This document shows, in pieces, positions 12,492 through 13,003 of a stretch of 13,003 bases of DNA. The first letter of the stretch is position 1; each line of letters starts with the position of its first letter. The stretch is taken from the NCBI GenBank assembly GCA_002791475.1, contig PFXE01000007.1, forward strand, positions 1 to 13,003, in the 5' to 3' direction. A program made the position numbers and the translations under genes. The stretch comes from Candidatus Zambryskibacteria bacterium CG_4_9_14_3_um_filter_40_16. Its GTDB lineage: Bacteria; Patescibacteriota; Minisyncoccia; Phycocordibacterales; Zambryskibacteraceae. The notes beneath the pieces were generated by a model. The model saw only the letters and a program-made list of their open reading frames with translations. It was not told where the DNA came from and searched no databases.

Positions 12492-13003
12492 TTACCTATT
12501 GCCACTAACAATCCTCACTATTTCTCCGAAATCCCTGGAAGAAAGGGAAGCGTGGCCAACAAGAAAACCGGAGACTTCCCCGCCCCTCATCAGCTCTCCA
12601 ACGTTTGAAGACTCGGCTGAACCGCCGTAAATAATTGTCACCCTGTCAGCATTATCCCTTCCACACATATCCGTTAAAACTTTTCTAAAGAAAATGACCA
12701 TCTCGTGAAGCTTGGGAGGGCTCATTGCGTCTTTACCACGCTTGCCTATTGCCCATATTGGTTCATAAGCAATTATAATTTTTTTAATTTCCGTCTTTGA
12801 AATATTCGTTAGAGATTTTCTAATTTCGTTCTTTAAAAATTCAAGATAAGAGCCATGGTCATCTCGTTCCCTTTCACCCACACACAATATGGGGGTGATA
12901 TTGTTCCTCAAAGCCGTTCTAATCTTTTTTGCAACAATTTCATCACTCTCACCCAACGCCCTTCTTTCGGAGTGTCCAACAATCGCGTATTTAACAAAAA
13001 TAT
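12492..13003 (-). CDS. tpiA: Triosephosphate isomerase, N-terminal part outside the window
   Basis: Interconverts glyceraldehyde 3-phosphate and dihydroxyacetone phosphate. The visible part is the C-terminal two thirds (about 170 codons); the 5' end lies beyond the right edge. It begins IFVKYAIVGHSERR, with the catalytic His95-equivalent, and continues with ILCVGE, the catalytic Glu in AYEPIWAIG, YGGSAESSN and GFLVGHASL. Oddities: the mobile lid reads WAIGKRGKDAM, one residue longer than the usual WAIGTGKTA, and the phosphate-binding VGGASL is VGHASL. I recall similar forms in candidate-phyla enzymes, so this is probably lineage variation. It ends TAA, 5 bases before pgk, whose operon it leads. 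Confidence 0.96.
   Translation of the reverse strand, partial: IFVKYAIVGHSERRALGESDEIVAKKIRTALRNNITPILCVGERERDDHGSYLEFLKNEIRKSLTNISKTEIKKIIIAYEPIWAIGKRGKDAMSPPKLHEMVIFFRKVLTDMCGRDNADRVTIIYGGSAESSNVGELMRGGEVSGFLVGHASLSSRDFGEIVRIVSGNR

Noticed and set aside
1..13003. CRISPR arrays, tRNA or rRNA genes, insertion sequences, prophage or defence genes
   Set aside because: None visible: no regularly spaced repeats, no transposase or integrase motifs, and intergenic gaps are too short or lack cloverleaf features.

Overview
The window reads as an ordinary chromosomal segment of a small-genome, AT-rich bacterium, most likely Patescibacteria/CPR of the Parcubacteria (Nomurabacteria/Kaiserbacteria-like) type. 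I infer this from the split ComEC, the RNase HI with a C-terminal caulimovirus-VI-like domain, the TrpR/YerC-type regulator, the triosephosphate isomerase lid loop and the streamlined spacing. This assignment comes from family resemblance only; no 16S gene is present.

Layout from left to right. Positions 1-435 hold a short hypothetical ORF on the minus strand (39-209) and an AT-rich spacer with inverted repeats behind fusA. Positions 436-3518 are a str-type operon on the minus strand (rpsL-rpsG-fusA, no tuf following) with a recognisable promoter. A site-2-protease gene (minus, 3592-4200) and rpmB (plus, 4313-4555) diverge from a shared promoter region. A ComEC-like metallo-beta-lactamase gene (minus, 4608-5465) and a superoxide dismutase (plus, 5528-6136) also diverge. 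Positions 6173-10334 are a minus-strand cluster recJ-rnhA-comEC (channel part only), so the usual ComEC polypeptide is in two genes with sod on the opposite strand between them. A HIT-family hydrolase (plus, 10415-10852) faces a TrpR-like regulator (minus, 10899-11300). The right end is a tpiA-pgk glycolytic pair on the minus strand, with tpiA cut by the window edge.

How the genes fit together: rpsL, rpsG, fusA and rpmB serve the ribosome. recJ, rnhA, comEC and the detached MBL protein are compatible with DNA uptake and processing. tpiA and pgk serve lower glycolysis. The TrpR-like regulator is bracketed by two nearly identical 27-bp sites with a perfect 14-bp palindrome as core, one upstream of its start and one just past its stop, which suggests autoregulation.

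I did not find an undescribed multi-gene system. The observations most worth following are the in-frame repeat insertions in rnhA (heptamer repeats beside a perfect 38-bp palindrome), the paired palindromic sites around the regulator gene, and a one-residue deletion in the otherwise near-invariant LPGV loop of ribosomal protein S12.
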